Assembly (NCBI GenBank): GCA_030447125.1
Contig: JAUJLZ010000001.1
Coordinates: 28,413 to 53,375, forward strand
Reading direction: 5' to 3'
Length of the DNA: 24,963 nucleotides
Source: Acidimicrobiales bacterium
GTDB lineage: Bacteria; Actinomycetota; Acidimicrobiia; Acidimicrobiales; CADCSY01
Shown here one piece after another: positions 1 to 7,030 of the stretch (positions are counted from its first letter, which is position 1; every line of letters begins with the position of its first letter). The notes beneath the pieces are model-generated. The model saw only the letters and a list, made by a program, of their open reading frames with translations, did not search any database and had not been told where the DNA came from. Position numbers and translations under genes: made by a program.

Positions 1-249
1 GTGGTGCTGTTCCCCGCCAACGTGCAGATGGCCCTCGACGGCGGCATCCCCGGCGCGGGCTTCCCCCTGGGTTCGCCGGTGCTGGCCTGGCTGCGGCTGC
101 CCCTCCAGGTCCCCCTGATCTGGTGGGCGCTGGTCCACACGCGTCGAGCTTCGTTGCCACACCGGCACCGCGCCCACCACAATGGCGCCGGCGCCAAGGG
201 ACGAAAAGGCCAAGGGACGAAAAGGAGGTGGGCCATGGCCGGACGCTGA
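1..249 (+). CDS. DoxX-like integral membrane protein, C-terminal part (5' truncated)
   Basis: Only the C-terminal part lies in the window, so the first codon here need not be the true start. The visible protein begins VLFPANVQMALDGG and continues through AWLRLPLQVPLIWWALVH, a short amphipathic or loop segment followed by the last hydrophobic helix, as at the end of DoxX-family membrane proteins, which usually have four helices. After this helix (about residue 46) comes a basic tail of some 35 residues, longer than usual for the family. The tail is encoded across a perfect 16-bp tandem duplication (194-225). Because 16 is not a multiple of three, the duplication changed the reading frame and probably created the present tail and stop. 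The role of DoxX-like proteins is poorly defined (redox and membrane-associated functions are reported). Family call fairly secure; function not. Confidence 0.7.
   Translation: MVLFPANVQMALDGGIPGAGFPLGSPVLAWLRLPLQVPLIWWALVHTRRASLPHRHRAHHNGAGAKGRKGQGTKRRWAMAGR
194..225. repeat. perfect 16-bp tandem duplication
   Basis: The unit CCAAGGGACGAAAAGG occurs twice head to tail (194-209 and 210-225) near the 3' end of the DoxX-like gene. The copies are identical, which suggests a recent slippage or duplication event. It shifts the downstream reading frame by one base. Confidence 0.9.
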
Positions 250-364
250 GCGAGGTGCACGTCGTCCGGTCGGGCGACCACCCCCTGACCACCAGGTCGA
301 CGAGGACACCGGCTCTGCCGGTTCCGCCTCGGCCATCCAGTCCAACTGCCGGTCCAACGGCCAT

Positions 365-381
365 CCGTCCCGCCGGGACGG
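365..381. other. short hairpin between DoxX-like gene and flavoprotein operon
   Basis: CCGTCCC and GGGACGG pair perfectly around a 3-nt loop GCC. It lies 116 bp after the DoxX stop and 26 bp before the next start. There is no T tract, so it could be a weak terminator or a 5' UTR structure. Nothing else recognisable was seen in 250-407. Confidence 0.35.
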
Positions 382-407
382 CCACGTCCAGGAAGCGAGC
401 GCGCCCC

Positions 408-1580
408 ATGCCCACGACAGCCCCTGCCCAGCACTACCTCGATGCCCTCCGAGGCGTCATCGACGAGGTGGTGGCCCCCGCCGCCGTCGAGGTCGACCGC
501 AGCGGCGCCTTCCCCCGGGCCGGTATCGACGCCCTGGGCCGAGCCGGCCTCCTGGGCCTGCTCAGCGCCCCTGAGGTGGGGGGCGGGGGCGAGGGCCACC
601 GGGCGGCCACGCTCGTCATCGAGGAGCTCGCCCACCACTGCGCCTCCACCGCCATGGTGGCCATGATGCACTACTGCGCCGTCCCCCTCGTCGAGGCCTA
701 CGGTCCCAGGGCGGTCCGGGAGGACGTGGCCCTCGGCCGTCACCTGCTGGCCTTGGCCCTGTCAGAGGCAGGGTCCCGCAGCCAGTTCTGGGTGCCCATG
801 AGCACGGCGACGTCCGAGAGCGGCTCCGACGGTGGCTCGGATGGGGGCCAGGTCCGCCTCGACGCCAGCAAGAGCTGGGTCACCTCGGCCGGCGAGGCCG
901 GCAGCTACGTGTGGTCGAGCCGGCCCATGGCCGCCGAGGGCATGAGCACGCTGTGGCTGGTCCCGGCGGAATCACCCGGACTGGCCCTGGGCGCCCCCTT
1001 CGACGGTCTCGGGTTGCGGGGGAACAACTCCAGTCCCATGACCGCCGAGGGTCTCGTGGTCGGCGCCGACGCCATGCTCGGTCCCGACGGCGGCGGGTTC
1101 GACCTCATGATGATGGTGGTGCTGCCCTACTTCCAGCTCATGAACGCCGCGTTCTCGGTGGGCACCATGGATGCGGCCACCACCAAGGCCGCGGCCCACG
1201 TGGCCGGCACCCGCCTGGCCCATCTCGACCAGTCGTTGGCCGAGTCACCCACGGTGCGGGCCTACATCGCCCGCATGCGCATCCGCACCGACATGGTGCG
1301 CACGCTGCTCATCGACGCCCTGGACGCCCTGGAGGGAGGAAGGGACGACGTCATGCTCCGGGTCCTGGAGGTCAAGGCCGCCGCCGGGGAGAGCGCCACC
1401 GAGGTGACCGACCTGGCCATGCGGGTGTGCGGGGGCGCCGCCTTCCGCAAGGAGGTGGGGGTGGAGCGACACTTCCGTGACGCCCGGGCGGCGACGGTCA
1501 TGGCGCCCACCACCGACATCCTCTACGACCTCATCGGGCGCATCACCTGTGGGCTGCCGCTGTTCGAGGAGGCGAGCTGA
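408..1580 (+). CDS. acyl-CoA dehydrogenase-fold flavoprotein lacking the catalytic Glu
   Basis: A 390-residue protein with the full acyl-CoA dehydrogenase layout: an N-terminal helical domain, LALALSEAGSRSQF (the family's LxxTEPxxGSD region, degraded), WVTSAGEAGSYVWSS in the middle beta domain, GLGLRGNNSSP, and a C-terminal helical domain containing MRVCGGAAFRKEVGVERHFR. The ATG at 408 is chosen because homology begins right after it; the frame is open upstream but looks non-coding. In the family the catalytic base lies in a YEGT motif after the RDA motif. Here the aligned stretch is VMAPTTD, so alanine (A366) replaces glutamate. The alternative base position used by isovaleryl-CoA dehydrogenase (helix G) also has no Glu. 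Such proteins are often monooxygenases or oxidases of this fold (DszC type). A short GSDGGSDG loop occurs near residue 140. Its stop overlaps the next start by one base (TGATG), so the two are probably co-translated. Confidence 0.9.
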   Translation: MPTTAPAQHYLDALRGVIDEVVAPAAVEVDRSGAFPRAGIDALGRAGLLGLLSAPEVGGGGEGHRAATLVIEELAHHCASTAMVAMMHYCAVPLVEAYGPRAVREDVALGRHLLALALSEAGSRSQFWVPMSTATSESGSDGGSDGGQVRLDASKSWVTSAGEAGSYVWSSRPMAAEGMSTLWLVPAESPGLALGAPFDGLGLRGNNSSPMTAEGLVVGADAMLGPDGGGFDLMMMVVLPYFQLMNAAFSVGTMDAATTKAAAHVAGTRLAHLDQSLAESPTVRAYIARMRIRTDMVRTLLIDALDALEGGRDDVMLRVLEVKAAAGESATEVTDLAMRVCGGAAFRKEVGVERHFRDARAATVMAPTTDILYDLIGRITCGLPLFEEAS

Positions 1581-2434
1581 TGGCCGGCGAGGGGACACTC
1601 GTGATGGGAGCGGTGGCCTACGACCCCAAGGTGGTCACCATCTGGGAGGGGTTCAAGGACTGGTTCGCCGGCCAGGGCCTTCATTTCGACTACGTGCTGT
1701 ACTCCAACTACGACGCCCTGGTGGAGGCTCTCGTGGCCGGTCAGCTGGACGTGGCCTGGAACTCGCCGCTGGCGTGGGTCCGGGCGGAGCGTCTGGCCCG
1801 GGCCCGGGGCGAGGAGGTGCGGGCGGTGGCCATGCGAGACAGCGACTGCGACCTCACGTCCGTCGTGGTCGTACGCAGTGATGGACCGGTCGTCGAGGTG
1901 GACGACCTCCGGGGGGCCAGGGTGGGCGTCGGTGACGTCGACTCCCCTCAGGCCACCCTGATCCCGCTGTGGCACCTGCGCCGGTTGGGGCTGGTGGCCG
2001 GGGACGACTTCACCGTCGTGAGCTTCGAGGCGGCGCCGGGCAAGCACGGCGACCACGTGGGCGGGGAGCGGCACGCGGCCAGGGCCCTCATGGCGGGAAC
2101 GGTCGACGCCGCCTGCATGATCGACGGCAACCACCTGCTGTTCTCCCACGAGGGAACGCTGCCGCCGGGGTCGACGCGCATCCTCACCCAGACGGCCCCC
2201 TACGACCACTGCAACTTCACGGTGGGCGCCCACGCCCCGGCATCGCTGGTGGAGCGCTTCACCGAGCTGTTGCTGTCGATGTCGTACGACGACCCTGCTG
2301 TGCGCCCGCTGCTCGATCTGGAGGGGCTCAAGGCGTGGCGTCCGGGTCGCATCAGCGGCTACGGCGCCCTGGAGGCGGCGGTGGTGGACCAGGGCGTCTA
2401 CGACGACGAGGGCGCCCTGCCCGGGTCGACGTGA
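1580..2434 (+). CDS. PhnD/SsuA-like substrate-binding-fold protein without signal peptide
   Basis: A 284-residue protein with the two-lobe phosphonate/sulfonate binding-protein pattern: YSNYDALVEALVAGQLDVAW (residues 41-60), a second-lobe motif DDLRGARVGVGDVDSPQAT (about 108-126), and AARALMAGTVDAACMIDG (166-183). It starts directly with the first beta strand (LVMGAVAYDP) and has neither a signal peptide nor a lipobox, so it should stay in the cytoplasm. No ABC permease or ATPase is adjacent. It is coupled on both sides: 1-bp overlap with the flavoprotein and a 4-bp GTGA overlap with the diiron fusion gene. Some enzymes share this fold, including the sulfinate desulfinase DszB. Candidate active residues are C90, C179, C211 and the His-rich stretch GKHGDHVGGERH (155-166). 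It may be an enzyme or a carrier rather than a transport receptor; that is inference. Confidence 0.85.
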   Translation: MAGEGTLVMGAVAYDPKVVTIWEGFKDWFAGQGLHFDYVLYSNYDALVEALVAGQLDVAWNSPLAWVRAERLARARGEEVRAVAMRDSDCDLTSVVVVRSDGPVVEVDDLRGARVGVGDVDSPQATLIPLWHLRRLGLVAGDDFTVVSFEAAPGKHGDHVGGERHAARALMAGTVDAACMIDGNHLLFSHEGTLPPGSTRILTQTAPYDHCNFTVGAHAPASLVERFTELLLSMSYDDPAVRPLLDLEGLKAWRPGRISGYGALEAAVVDQGVYDDEGALPGST

Positions 2435-3738
2435 CCAGCCGAGCGGCTGCAGAGGCGGACGCAGACGCCGCCGCTCGCCTTGGCGGCGGGATGCTCGACC
2501 TCGAGGACCTCGGGCTGGATCGGGGCGCGCACCTGCTCGTCAAGCGAGCGCTGGGCGGTTTGGCACCGGGGCAACGCCTGGGGGTGAGGGGTCGCGCACC
2601 CGAACTGGTTCCTCATCTGCAGGCCTGGTGTCGCAGCCAGGGCCACAGCGTGGTGGTTGCTCCGCCGGCTCGGGCCCTGGACCCCGAACCCTGCCCGATG
2701 CCCGGCACGACCAACGAGCATGGCGGCCAGGTCGCGGCATGGATCGTGCGGGGTAGTGCCGAGGACGACCGCTGGAGGGGCGCCCAGCGCAGCGGGTCGA
2801 GCGATCCTCGACGGCCGGGCGCGGTCGCCGAGCGGGCGCCGTCGACGTGGGGTCTGGCCGCCCGTGGCGCACTGGTGGAGGCCGGCAGCCCGGCTTTCCC
2901 CTTCCCCCTGGACGACAAGGCGTCGGTGTGGACCGACGACGCTCCCCGCTTCTACCGCCAGGCCGCCGCCACTCAGTGGGACCCGGCCACGGCGGTGCCG
3001 TGGGGAACCCCGGTCGACCTGCCCGCCGAGGTGGAGGCGGCCGTGGTCCAGGTCATGACCTACCTGGTGGAGAACGAGCAGGCCGCCCTGGCCGTACCCG
3101 CCCGCTTCCTCGGCCGGGTTCACCCCCACTTCCGGGAGGTGGTGCAGGTCCTGGCCGTCCAGATCGCCGACGAGGCCCGCCACGTCGAGGTGTTCACCCG
3201 TCGGGCCACCCTGGGGGGTGGCGAGCTCGGTCGATCGAGCGCCGGCGGCCAGGCCTCGCTGTTGACCCTGCTGGAGGAGCCCGACTTCGCCCTGGCCCAC
3301 TTCCTCCTCTCTGTGCTCGGCGAAGGCACCTTCTTGGCCCTGCTGTCGTTCATCGAACGCCACGCTCCCGACCCGGTGACGGCCGCCGTGGCCCGCCTGG
3401 CCCTGGCCGACGAGGCTCGCCACGTCGCCTTCGGCATGGCCCACCTGGGCGCGGTGGTGGCCGAAGATCCCGGACAACGTGCCCGCCTGGCCGCCGCCAT
3501 CCACCGCCGCCACGACGCCTTGGCCTCGACGGCCGGTCTCAACGGCGACGTCGTCGACGCCCTCGTCGTGCTCTCGGCCGGGAGCTTCACGCCCGCCGCC
3601 GTGGCCGAGGGCTTCGCCGCCGTCCAGGCCCTGGAGGCCGAGATGGCCGACGGCCGCCGCCGGCGCCTCGCCCGCCTGGGCTTCTCGGTCGACGAGGCCG
3701 GGGCGCTTGCCGCCCTGCACACCCGCAACTTCATGTAG
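2431..3738 (+). CDS. fusion of TusA-like domain and ferritin-like diiron domain
   Basis: Starts at GTG 2431, overlapping the previous stop (GTGA); 435 residues. Residues 21-77 resemble a TusA/SirA sulfur-carrier domain: LDLEDLGLDRG aligns with LDLRGLxCPxP, followed by a helix with KRAL, a GQRLGV strand and WCRSQGHSVV. The CPxP cysteine is missing (LDRG instead); C67 and C88 are nearby. After a linker comes the ferritin-like part. WDPATAVPW leads into two helical pairs with iron-ligand motifs: E214/E216 in VENEQAAL, D247-E248-A-R-H251, E298 in GEGTFLALL, and D327-E328-A-R-H331. The two DEARH motifs plus two helix glutamates make a complete carboxylate-bridged diiron site. The 3' end overlaps the convergent J-domain gene by 8 bp. 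Likely an oxidoreductase working with the two upstream products; substrate unknown. Confidence 0.85.
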   Translation: MTSRAAAEADADAAARLGGGMLDLEDLGLDRGAHLLVKRALGGLAPGQRLGVRGRAPELVPHLQAWCRSQGHSVVVAPPARALDPEPCPMPGTTNEHGGQVAAWIVRGSAEDDRWRGAQRSGSSDPRRPGAVAERAPSTWGLAARGALVEAGSPAFPFPLDDKASVWTDDAPRFYRQAAATQWDPATAVPWGTPVDLPAEVEAAVVQVMTYLVENEQAALAVPARFLGRVHPHFREVVQVLAVQIADEARHVEVFTRRATLGGGELGRSSAGGQASLLTLLEEPDFALAHFLLSVLGEGTFLALLSFIERHAPDPVTAAVARLALADEARHVAFGMAHLGAVVAEDPGQRARLAAAIHRRHDALASTAGLNGDVVDALVVLSAGSFTPAAVAEGFAAVQALEAEMADGRRRRLARLGFSVDEAGALAALHTRNFM

Positions 3739-4258
3739 CGGCCAGGAGGGCGGCCAGGGCGGCCACCAAGGGCTCGACGGGTGGGCAGGCCCCGCCCCCG
3801 AGCGGTTCCAAGGTGAGGAAGACCTCGGTGCCGTGCGCCCGACCCTGCAGGCTGGCCAGCAGGGAGCAGGCCGTGCCGTCGTCCATGGTGACCACGGTGT
3901 CGAGCAGGCGGGCGTCGGGGTCGACGTAGGTCAGCTCGCCGAGTTGGTCGGCGGCGGCGAGCAGGCGGCGGTAGACCTCATCGGGGGGCGCCGGGTAGGT
4001 GAGGCTGTCCCCGTCCAGCGCCACTGGGGAACGTGTCGGCGCGGTCGGGGGTGGAGGGGGCGGGGAGGGTGGCGAAGCCAGTCGACGCAGCAGGGTGTAG
4101 GCGCTGACCAGGTGGGCGGTGGCCCGTCCCGCGTCCGGATCGTGGGGAGCGACGTCTGGGTGCGCTTGGCGCAGTCGGCGCCGGAAGGCGCTCCTGAGCT
4201 CGTCTTCGTCGGCCGAACGGGTGACGCCGAGGGTCGCCCGAGCCTCAGCTTCGTCCAC
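3731..4258 (-). CDS. J-domain protein with uncharacterised C-terminal domain
   Basis: A 175-residue protein starting at GTG. Residues 4-60 form a J domain: ARATLGVTRSADEDELRSAF, then the HPD tripeptide in RQAHPDVAP that stimulates Hsp70 (DnaK) ATPase activity. A proline-rich linker (SPPSPPPPPPTAP) follows. The C-terminal half, about 95 residues starting at GDSLTYPAPP, has no zinc-finger or DnaJ C-terminal substrate domain, so this is a class III co-chaperone-like protein. I do not recognise that C-terminal domain. The gene begins 12 bp after the lipoprotein esterase gene and shares its strand, so it is probably the last gene of that transcript. Its end overlaps the diiron fusion gene tail to tail by 8 bp. 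Confidence 0.75.
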   Translation of the reverse strand: MDEAEARATLGVTRSADEDELRSAFRRRLRQAHPDVAPHDPDAGRATAHLVSAYTLLRRLASPPSPPPPPPTAPTRSPVALDGDSLTYPAPPDEVYRRLLAAADQLGELTYVDPDARLLDTVVTMDDGTACSLLASLQGRAHGTEVFLTLEPLGGGACPPVEPLVAALAALLAAT

Positions 4259-4270
4259 GGGAGCCCGCGG

Positions 4271-5179
4271 TCACGAGGACGGCTGAGCGATGAGATCGGT
4301 GATGAGCTCGGTGGCGTCGATGGCGCCGCTGGCACCACCCAACCCGGGAGCGAACCAGACATGGCCACCGCCTTCGACGCGTACCAGGCGCACCACCGTC
4401 CCTTCTTTGCAGTCCTCCCACGAGCTGGTCGTCACCACCCCGGCCGTGGACGAGACAGGTGACGGGGAGCACCCGGCCGACTCGGCGAACAACTCGGCCA
4501 CCTGGATGGCCGAGGGGTAGGACTCCAGCACCTCCTCACCGGGAAGGTCGGGCGGGCCTCCGTCGAAGGGGATGAGGGGATCTTCGCTTCCCCGGAGCTC
4601 CAGCACCGAGAGGGGCCGGCTGGGTCGGCACTCCTCCACGGTCACCGACCCGGCCACCGATGCGATGGTGGTGATCCGCTCGGCCTGCTCGCAGGCGAAG
4701 CGGTAGGCCAGCATGGCCCCGTTGGAGACCCCGGTCATGGAGACGCGGGCGGGGTCGACGGGCTGCTCGGCCTCGAGCTCGTCGAGCAGCCTGTTGAGGA
4801 AGGCCATGTCGTCGATACCTCGCTCGGGCGCCGACCCGCAGCAGAACCCCGCGTTCCACGCGCCCTTGGTCGCTTCGGGGTAGGCCACGATGAAGTTCTG
4901 GGCGGAGGCGGCCCGGTCGAACTGCGTGGTCTCCACGAAGCTGTCGACGCTGTTGCCCCCGCCGTGGAGCGCCACCAGCAGGGGGACCGGCCGGCTGCGG
5001 TCGAGGGTGGTAGGGACGAACAGCCGGTAGCTGCGCAGCACCCCGTCGACGTCGATCTCGCCGTGGCGCACGGCGGGGGCCGGTGCCACCACCGAGGCGC
5101 GCTCCCCGTCGCCACCGGCGCCACAGGCCCCCAGCACGACAGCCATGGCCACCACGAGTGCCATCGCTTTGCCCGCCAT
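4271..5179 (-). CDS. LpqC-like secreted lipoprotein esterase (PHB depolymerase/feruloyl esterase family)
   Basis: 302 residues from ATG 5179. This start is preferred because it opens a proper lipoprotein signal: MAGK, a hydrophobic stretch, then LGAC with C19 as the lipidated residue. The frame upstream is only an extension. The mature part is an alpha/beta hydrolase of the polyhydroxybutyrate depolymerase / LpqC type: oxyanion motif LHGGGNS, nucleophile elbow GVSNGAM (GxSxG), the acid in SEDPLIPFDGG and the base in GGGHVWF. The expected fold cysteines are seen (GFCCGSAP). Family members cleave aryl or polyester bonds outside the membrane; the real substrate is unknown. The gene follows egtD on the same strand after a 61-bp gap, so it may be read from the ergothioneine transcript, although there is no known functional link. 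Confidence 0.88.
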   Translation of the reverse strand: MAGKAMALVVAMAVVLGACGAGGDGERASVVAPAPAVRHGEIDVDGVLRSYRLFVPTTLDRSRPVPLLVALHGGGNSVDSFVETTQFDRAASAQNFIVAYPEATKGAWNAGFCCGSAPERGIDDMAFLNRLLDELEAEQPVDPARVSMTGVSNGAMLAYRFACEQAERITTIASVAGSVTVEECRPSRPLSVLELRGSEDPLIPFDGGPPDLPGEEVLESYPSAIQVAELFAESAGCSPSPVSSTAGVVTTSSWEDCKEGTVVRLVRVEGGGHVWFAPGLGGASGAIDATELITDLIAQPSS

Positions 5180-5240
5180 GGTCCCAGCGTGGTCGTTGGA
5201 GGCGGGAACCCGCAAGGGACTTCGGGATGGGGCGGGTGGG

Positions 5241-6224
5241 TCAGGCGGGGAAGGACAACGACAGGGCGAAATCGTCGGCGGCATCGGTCCACCACCGGTC
5301 CAGGTGCAGGCCGGCGGCGGCCAGTTCAGCCTCCACCGCCTCCCGGCGGAACTTGGCGCTGACCTCGGTGCGCAGCTCCTCGCCCTCGGCGAAGGTCACC
5401 CACAGGTCGATCTCGGGCAGGTTCACCTTCTGCGATGTCAACGACCGGAGCCGCATCTCGATGCGCTCCCGCTCGGCGTCCCAGTGGGCGACGTGGACGA
5501 AGGCGGCGGTGTCGAAGTCGGCGCCCAGTTCCCGGTTCAGCACCCGCAGCACGTTGGCGTTGAAAGCGGCCGTGACCCCGGCGGCATCGTCGTAGGCGGC
5601 CACCAGTCGCCCAGGGTCTTTGACCAGGTCGGTGCCGAGGAGCAGGCCGTCGCCGGGGCCCAGGCCGGCGGCCACATCGGAGAGGAAGGTCGCCCGCTGG
5701 GCCGGCTCCAGGTTGCCGATCGTCCCTCCCAGGAACGCCACCAGGCGCCGACCGCCGGCGGGCAGGAGGTGCAGGTGGCGCTCGAAGTCACCCACCACGG
5801 CGTGGACCTCCACGCCTGGGTAGGACACGGCCAGGGAGTCGGCGGCGCTGCGCAGTGTGGCCTCGCTGACGTCGAAGGGCACCACACGGGCCAGGCATCC
5901 CTCGCCGACCAGGGCGTCGAGGAGCAGGCGCGTCTTGTGGGAGGTTCCCGAACCCAGTTCCACCAGGGTGTCCGCCCCGCACGCCGCGGCGATCTCGCTC
6001 GCCCGGCACTCGAGGATCTCGGTCTCGCACCGGGTGGGGTAGTACTCGGGCAGCCGGGTGATGTCGTCGAACAGCGCCGAGCCGCGGTCGTCGTAGAACC
6101 ACTTGGGCGGGAGCCACTTGGGCGTGGCCCCGAGGCCGCGTCGGGCGTCGTGGCGCAGCGCCGTGGCCAGGTCGGCCCCGTCGAGGTGGACGTCGACGGA
6201 CACGACGCTGCGGTTAGCGGTCAC
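5241..6224 (-). CDS. egtD: L-histidine N-alpha-methyltransferase EgtD (hercynine synthase)
   Basis: Trimethylates histidine to hercynine using three S-adenosylmethionine, the entry step of ergothioneine synthesis. I place the start at GTG 6224, which overlaps the egtC stop by 4 bp (GTGA) and gives 327 residues, close to the mycobacterial enzyme (about 321). Visible family features: [15 protein letters not shown] and PEYYPTRCE near the N terminus, the SAM site [10 protein letters not shown] (89-98), and [11 protein letters not shown] with N171 matching the histidine-binding Asn. EMRLRS follows, and TEVSAKF carries E287 and S289, equivalent to the Glu/Ser pair that sets histidine specificity. 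All key residues are present, so it should be active. It is the last of four coupled egt genes. Confidence 0.95.
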   Translation of the reverse strand: MTANRSVVSVDVHLDGADLATALRHDARRGLGATPKWLPPKWFYDDRGSALFDDITRLPEYYPTRCETEILECRASEIAAACGADTLVELGSGTSHKTRLLLDALVGEGCLARVVPFDVSEATLRSAADSLAVSYPGVEVHAVVGDFERHLHLLPAGGRRLVAFLGGTIGNLEPAQRATFLSDVAAGLGPGDGLLLGTDLVKDPGRLVAAYDDAAGVTAAFNANVLRVLNRELGADFDTAAFVHVAHWDAERERIEMRLRSLTSQKVNLPEIDLWVTFAEGEELRTEVSAKFRREAVEAELAAAGLHLDRWWTDAADDFALSLSFPA

Positions 6225-7018
6225 AAGGCCTCCTGCATCGGTGGGTGCGCCGTCGAGGTCAAGGGCGCCACCAGTGCGCCCGCGGTGTCGACGCACACGA
6301 TCGAGCGGTCGGGGACGGACAGCCATCGGGGGTCGTCGTCGTAGGGCTCCGAAGCCACGACGACCCCACCCCCTGGTTCGACGCTCCTCCAGGGGTCGTC
6401 CAGGAGGAAGAGCGTGTCGCCACAGGCGCTGGCGGCCAGGGCCACACCGTCGGTCAGCACCAGGTTGAGGCGGGCCGGGGCGAGGGACTCGACCGTGGCC
6501 ACCGCGAGGGCCAGCGCGGCGCCGGCGTCGGCTCCGGCGTCGAGGGCGTCGAGCACGAGGGCGAAGACGACCTCGCTGTCGCTGGCCCCCTCGACGCCGG
6601 CCAGTCGGGTGGGGGAGATGCACCGGCGCAGGGCCACACCGGTGCCGTTGGCGAAGCCAGCCACCGCCCCGTTGTGGGCGAACAACCAGGACCCGGCGGC
6701 GAACGGCGGCGAACCGCTCTCCTCCACGGCGGCGGGCGGGGTGGCGTCGCGCACGGCGGCGAGCACTGCGCCCGAGCGCACCAATCCGGCCATGCTGGCC
6801 AGGGAGCGGTCGGACCAGATGGGCCGGTCGGAGCGGTAGCGGGCCGGTTCAGGCCGCACCGAGCGGTCGTACCAACCCACGCCGAAGCCGTCGGCGTTGA
6901 CCCGTCCGTGACGCTGGTGGCGGGGAGCGTAGGACTGGTGCACGAGCGAGTGCGTCGGTCTCAACAGCACCGACTCGAGGGTGACGGGAGGGCCGAGGTA
7001 GGCCAGGAAGCGGCACAT
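6221..7018 (-). CDS. egtC: gamma-glutamyl-hercynylcysteine sulfoxide amidohydrolase EgtC
   Basis: A class II glutamine-amidotransferase-type (Ntn) hydrolase of 265 residues that removes the gamma-glutamyl group from the sulfoxide made by EgtB. After the initiator Met the protein starts with Cys2 (MCRFLAYLG), the N-terminal nucleophile. [10 protein letters not shown], the [10 protein letters not shown] block and the [11 protein letters not shown] block are the usual substrate-site motifs. It lies 12 bp after egtB and overlaps egtD by 4 bp, so translation is probably coupled. Its presence with EgtA shows that the pathway uses gamma-glutamylcysteine, as in mycobacteria, rather than free cysteine. 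Confidence 0.95.
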   Translation of the reverse strand: MCRFLAYLGPPVTLESVLLRPTHSLVHQSYAPRHQRHGRVNADGFGVGWYDRSVRPEPARYRSDRPIWSDRSLASMAGLVRSGAVLAAVRDATPPAAVEESGSPPFAAGSWLFAHNGAVAGFANGTGVALRRCISPTRLAGVEGASDSEVVFALVLDALDAGADAGAALALAVATVESLAPARLNLVLTDGVALAASACGDTLFLLDDPWRSVEPGGGVVVASEPYDDDPRWLSVPDRSIVCVDTAGALVAPLTSTAHPPMQEAL

Positions 7019-7030
7019 GGCAGTTCTGTT

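Noticed and set aside
1969..2430. N-terminal extension of the TusA-like/diiron frame
   Set aside because: It lies in another frame of the binding-protein gene, is Gly/Arg-rich, and the GTG at 2431 gives the usual 4-bp coupling.
1580..2434. Phosphonate ABC transporter receptor (PhnD)
   Set aside because: No signal peptide or lipobox and no permease or ATPase gene alongside; only the fold is supported.
2398..3720. Long minus-strand ORF opposite the diiron fusion gene
   Set aside because: Low-complexity His/Gly/Gln-rich product without motifs; a GC-rich shadow of the plus-strand gene, which has full diiron motifs.
3739..4462. Plus-strand ORF running past the diiron gene
   Set aside because: Antisense to the J-domain and esterase genes, both with clear motifs.
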